The position numbers and the translations under genes were made by a program. The notes beneath the pieces were generated by a model, which was given only the letters and a program-made list of their open reading frames with translations, did no database searches and had not been told where the DNA came from. Source: Monoraphidium neglectum (taxonomy: Eukaryota > Chlorophyta > Chlorophyceae > Sphaeropleales > Selenastraceae). Taken from it: DNA of 15,162 nt. Positions 11,954-15,162 of the stretch are shown in pieces. The stretch is from the NCBI RefSeq assembly GCF_000611645.1, contig NW_014012313.1:1-15162 (forward strand), read 5' to 3'. Every line of letters starts with the position of its first letter. The stretch's first letter is position 1.

Positions 11954-13022
11954 ATGGCCCTCCGCGCGACCATGAGCAAGACCGCGGCCCGCACCGCCGT
12001 GAAGCCCGCCCAGGGCCTCCGGATGGCCGTGCAGCGTGTGGCCACCACGGCGGGCGTGTCGGTCGCCTCCCTGGCGCTGGCCATGGCCGCCTCGGCCGAC
12101 GTGAGTTGGATCTCTGATCGCCATGCTCGGGTGCCGTGGCCTCCCTGCGCAGCCATTCACCCTGCCTCCCCCGCCATTGGACACATTCATAGGCCACCGT
12201 CAAGCTGGGCGCTGACAACGGCGCGCTCGTGTTCGAGGTGAGCGGACCAACCCTTCGCAAAGGTCTGCGATCGCGACTGCCGTGGTCGCGAGGGGCCCAG
12301 CCCTCGCCCCGAACGGCCCCGCTGAGCATGCATTACAACGTTGCTACGCCAACAGTGGCGGGCATGGATATGTCAGTGAGCCCTGAAGCGCAGTGGCCCC
12401 CCACCGGAGAGTGGGGGGACGAGCTGTCGCCTCCACATGCATTCGCTGGGGCAGACGCGCTCCCCATATCCTTGGCAGTTGTTACAACCGTCTTGCACAA
12501 CCCCCACTGCTCCATGTTGCGTTGCAGCCTTCCACCGTGACCGTCAGCTCCGGCGAGACCATCACCTGGGTGAACAACGCCGGCTTCCCCCACAACATTG
12601 TGTTCGACGAGGACGAGGTGCCCGCCGGCGTGGACGCCGACGCCATCTCGCGCGACGACTACCTCAACGCCCCCGGGGAGACCTACAGCCTGAAGCTCTC
12701 TGCCTCCGGCACCTACAAGTACTACTGCGAGCCCCACCAGGGTGCTGGCATGGTCGGCACTGTGAGTACCGGGGGTTGCCGCTGCGCTCCCCTTCGCCAG
12801 CCATCTTTCTGGGTGGTTCACTACGGCAGACATCCTCATTGCCAGCAGAGAAGCTTGACTTGCTGAAATGTCGCGCTTGACGCTCTATTGGGCTTTGACG
12901 TCCGGGAGGGGTGCATGGAGATCCCAATTCTTCCTACCCCAGCCACTGGCAGCCGAGCAGTCAGCACCTCACATCCGGCCCAATTGGCCCTCCCCCATCA
13001 ACTGCAGGTGGTTGTGAAGTAA
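11954..13022 (+). CDS. PETE: Plastocyanin precursor, chloroplast (complete, four exons)
   Basis: Blue copper protein that carries electrons from the cytochrome b6f complex to photosystem I in the thylakoid lumen. Exons 11954-12100, 12193-12237, 12528-12761 and 13008-13022 join in phase 0 to 147 codons including TAA (146 residues). The ATG sits in ACCATGG. Residues 1-25 are a basic, Ala/Thr-rich transit peptide. About 30-48 ([19 protein letters not shown]) are a Sec-type lumen transfer domain without twin Arg. The mature protein starts near D49 ([16 protein letters not shown]) and has 98 residues. Copper ligands are His86 (GFPHNIVF), Cys131, His134 (YYCEPHQG) and Met139. Their spacing shows the two-residue deletion typical of green-algal forms. 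The acidic patch DEDE and the conserved [18 protein letters not shown] are present. Exon 4 codes only VVVK. Donors GTGAGT, GTGAGC, GTGAGT. Nothing indicates damage. In Chlamydomonas plastocyanin accumulation depends on copper. Confidence 0.97.
12397..12418. repeat. 8-bp G/C hairpin in plastocyanin intron 2
   Basis: CCCCCCAC at 12397-12404 and GTGGGGGG at 12411-12418 pair perfectly around a 6-base loop. It is in the long second intron, which also has a 7-bp stem near 12270-12293 (TCGCGAC/GTCGCGA). Confidence 0.6.
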
Positions 13023-13170
13023 ATGGCTTGACGTGGCTCCCAGCTGCCCCCTCAGGACGCATCGTCATAGCTCAAAGCCAACGCTTGCGGCCTCATGCGG
13101 CATATGGATGCCTGCATGACGCATGTTGTGCATGACGCTTGCCCGCCCTCAGTGGTCAGCGGTTGCGTGT

Positions 13171-13175
13171 TGTAA
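13171..13175 (+). terminator. TGTAA poly(A) signal of the plastocyanin gene
   Basis: TGTAA lies about 150 bases after the stop at 13022, the expected place for the polyadenylation signal in this group. A second TGTAA at 13205-13209 could serve as an alternative. Confidence 0.65.
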
Positions 13176-13185
13176 TCAGGCTGCA

Positions 13186-13855
13186 TAAAACCTCAATTGC
13201 ACCGTGTAAATCTTGACACTCTAGATTCAATCAGGCGGCTGGCAAAGCAGGTTGACCAATGGAGCAGGGGGTGATTGTGAGCAGCGTCAGACTGGCTTTC
13301 TCAACGCAGCATCCAGAGAAAATCAAACACAATTGCATCTTGTCGGGCTGAACTGGGTAGGAAGCACCTGCTGTTTGCATATCTCTAGTGCCACCCACAC
13401 CAGTGCCCAACTCAGATTGCTTGATCGGTCAGATCTGGCTGCAGATTGAGATACTTGACATTAGGTGTACCAGGGAGGGCCATGGAGCAGGTCACATGGC
13501 AACAGCACCAAGGGGAGGGTGGTCCACATTACCCAGCTAGTTGGGTGCTGAAATTCAGTGCGAGTGGGCGGGGGGTTGGCCTGGCTGAGCCGCAGCAGGG
13601 GTGGACTATGTTGTCGGCACGCGGCGCGCGTCGTCGTGGGCGCTCGCAGCACTGGCCCAGGCGGCGTTGAGCTGCCCGCCCGCATCAGTAATGGCGTGAC
13701 GTGTCCAATCAAGAGGGACGACAAAGTAGGAGCGCGATCAAAAACGAAGAGCAGGGCGAGCACGCGCGAAAAAGAGGGCAGCGCGTGCGCGGCCGCGCGC
13801 ACATGCGCACAGCAGCAGCTGCGCATGCTAGTGCAGGCGTGCGTCACCCGCTACG
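13186..13855. other. Convergent intergenic region
   Basis: About 670 bases between the 3' ends of plastocyanin (plus) and the right-edge gene (minus), so it holds the 3' UTR of the latter. No TTACA was found, so the poly(A) signal of the minus-strand gene is not identified. No coding exon or RNA gene is recognised. Its right end is rich in inverted repeats. Confidence 0.5.
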
Positions 13856-13868
13856 TCAGCTGCTGCTG
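13802..13868. repeat. Overlapping inverted repeats at the 3' end of the right-edge gene
   Basis: CATGCGCA at 13802-13809 pairs with TGCGCATG at 13820-13827. CAGCAGCAGCTG at 13810-13821 pairs with CAGCTGCTGCTG at 13857-13868. The second pair overlaps the stop codon and the three Ser codons of the last exon. The two stems share bases at 13820-13821. Confidence 0.65.
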
Positions 13869-15047
13869 TCCGCGCCGCCGCCGCCGCCGCCTGGCTTTGA
13901 GTTGGCCATGAAGTGCATGCGCACGACGTGGAACACCTGGCCCCGCACTGCCATTGACAGGTTGGACCACTGGGGTGGGCGGGTGGGTGCGAGGGGTGGG
14001 GACAAGGTGGGGCACTGTCATGCGGGCGGCGAGCTGCTTGGCAAACAGAGCCAGGGGCGGGAGCATGAATTGTTAGAGGAGAAGCGCTACGGGCCCCCCT
14101 TGCATGGTGCAAGGCCATGCACCGCAAGGCCCCTGCCAAGAGCAGCAAGACAGGAGCATGCATGCTTCGCTCGCGCTGGCCATGGCGCGTGTTTGCGCAC
14201 ACACAGCGAGCCGCAGCAGCGCACCTTGAACTCGTCCCACGCTACGTCGCTCTGCAGCACCTCCACCTCTGCCGGCGGCATGGGCACCCCGAGCTTCTTC
14301 ATGGTGGCCAGGGGCAGCGCGCACTTGCAGCGCGCCAGCTGGTACAGGTCCTGGGAGCAGGGGTGGCGTAGAGATTCAATGAGGGGTGAGGGTCACAAGC
14401 ATGGTGGGCGTGCTGGCCTGCCCAGGGTCGTGGATTACAGCCAGTGCGGTGTTCCAAGCGGTGGTCACAACCGCACTGCCCGCGGCAGTCTCATACCAGC
14501 AGCACCAGCCTGCGGGCGACCGAGGGAGGCGCCAGCCGCCGGCAAGCGCCCCAGCGGGGCTCACGGGCAGCGGCCGCCCCCTGCCCCGCACCCGCACCTG
14601 CTGCCGCTCCTCCTGCTCCTGCGGCGGTTGGTACTTCAGCTCAAACCTCTCCCTGGGGGTTGACAAGCGTCCACGACAGAATGTTGGAAGTCTGAAGGTG
14701 GCACGGGTTGCTGGGAGCCGGCGGCAATCAACTCTGCACGGCGGCTGCGCAGCCTGCGAGGCCGTCGGAGCCGGCAGGCCACCCGAACCACCCGAAAGAT
14801 GCAACACACAACCAACAAAACTGCACGCTGGCATTTCCACTCACCTCCCCTTTTCCCTGGGCCCCTCCCCCCTCATGACACAAGCATGTTGGCTCGCAGC
14901 CGGCGCGCACCTGCTTGTCTCGAGATACAGCGTCTGGCTGCGCAGCCGCGCGCTGGTCCACTGGCTGGAGCGCAGCCCCTGGTCCGCAATGCCGCTCATG
15001 CTGTACTTGAGCCACGGCTCGTTGCACAGGTTGTATAGCACAGTCAC
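13856..15047 (-). CDS. Unrecognised protein, C-terminal 132 residues (5' end off window)
   Basis: Four exons join in phase: 15047-14911, 14652-14598, 14350-14225 and 13936-13856, with donors GTGCGC, GTGCGG and GTGCGC and pyrimidine-rich CAG acceptors. The stop is TGA at 13858-13856. The acceptor at 15048-15050 shows that more exons lie beyond the right edge. The encoded text reads VTVLYNLCNEPWLKYSMSGI, then RLRSQTLYLETSR, ERFELKYQPP, DLYQLARCKCALPLATMKKL, GVPMPPAEVEVLQSDVAWDE, and ends VFHVVRMHFMANSKP followed by a Gly6-Ala-Asp-Ser3 tail. The aromatic- and charge-rich composition with clean splice sites indicates a real protein. I do not recognise the family, and no membrane segment or cofactor motif is visible. 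The tail after KP is low complexity. An acceptor at 13961 would extend the last exon but breaks phase. Confidence 0.7.
13972..14012 (+). other. Short-loop G-quadruplex motif in the last intron of the right-edge gene
   Basis: G4-T-G3-C-G3-T-G3 at 13972-13987 has only one-base loops, and more G4 runs follow to about 14012. On the transcribed RNA this is a C-rich tract just upstream of the acceptor at 13937, so it probably serves as the pyrimidine tract. Confidence 0.6.
14098..14123. repeat. Three mutually exclusive stems in the last intron of the right-edge gene
   Basis: CCTTGCA (14098-14104) pairs with TGCAAGG (14108-14114). TGCATGG (14101-14107) pairs with CCATGCA (14115-14121). GGTGCA (14106-14111) pairs with TGCACC (14118-14123). 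All share bases. Confidence 0.65.
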
Positions 15048-15099
15048 CTGGGGGGTTGGGGCGCGGGTTGGTGAATGCAGACAGAGGAGGGTATGTTCA

Positions 15100-15162
<63 letters not shown>
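15100..15162. repeat. (TG)n microsatellite at the window edge
   Basis: Dinucleotide TG repeat running to the last base with one CGAG interruption at 15115-15118. It lies in an intron of the right-edge gene, where the RNA would read (CA)n. Confidence 0.95.

Overview
The window looks like nuclear DNA of a green alga, most likely in the Chlamydomonadales. It is GC-rich, genes are split into many short exons with GTGAGT, GTGAGC, GTGCGT and GTGGGC donors, CAG trinucleotide runs and (CA)n/(TG)n microsatellites are common, and TGTAA, the usual poly(A) signal of these algae, lies downstream of two plus-strand genes. The clearest marker is a complete plastocyanin gene whose mature protein is very close to green-algal plastocyanins. 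Every gene model was built by hand, joining exons where homology, reading phase and splice sites agree; no transcript data were used.

Layout from left to right. (1) Minus strand, 2408 to 171 and running off the left edge: the N-terminal part of a PYROXD1-like FAD/NAD(P) oxidoreductase in about eight exons, with two polyglutamine insertions. (2) 2409-3417: intergenic, with G-quadruplex-type runs. (3) Minus strand, 5351 to 3418: a complete five-exon, 347-residue PsbP-domain protein with a twin-arginine thylakoid-lumen signal formed across its first splice junction. (4) 5352-7071: a long divergent intergenic region with no gene I can support. (5) Plus strand, 7268 (possibly 7072) to 10512: an eight-exon, 467-residue secreted protein made of a signal peptide, a jacalin-like lectin domain, a Pro/Ser/Glu linker of eleven PVPSPE units and an unrecognised C-terminal region with KGK-ending repeats. 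It is followed by a long 3' UTR with TGTAA at 11252. (6) Plus strand, 11954 to 13022: plastocyanin in four exons, with a TATA-like box and tandem promoter repeats upstream and TGTAA at 13171. (7) Minus strand, 15047 to 13856, with its 5' part off the right edge: the last 132 residues of a protein I do not recognise. The window ends inside a (TG)n microsatellite.

Two products, plastocyanin and the PsbP-domain protein, are predicted to act in the thylakoid lumen. The lectin is predicted to be in the cell wall or extracellular matrix. PYROXD1 proteins are soluble redox enzymes. This is an ordinary eukaryotic neighbourhood of independent genes, with no sign of an operon or a mobile or defence system. 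The most unusual items are the lectin/Ser-Pro/KGK protein, a GC-AG intron in it, a possible exon coding only for Met, and several overlapping inverted repeats in introns and at a 3' end.
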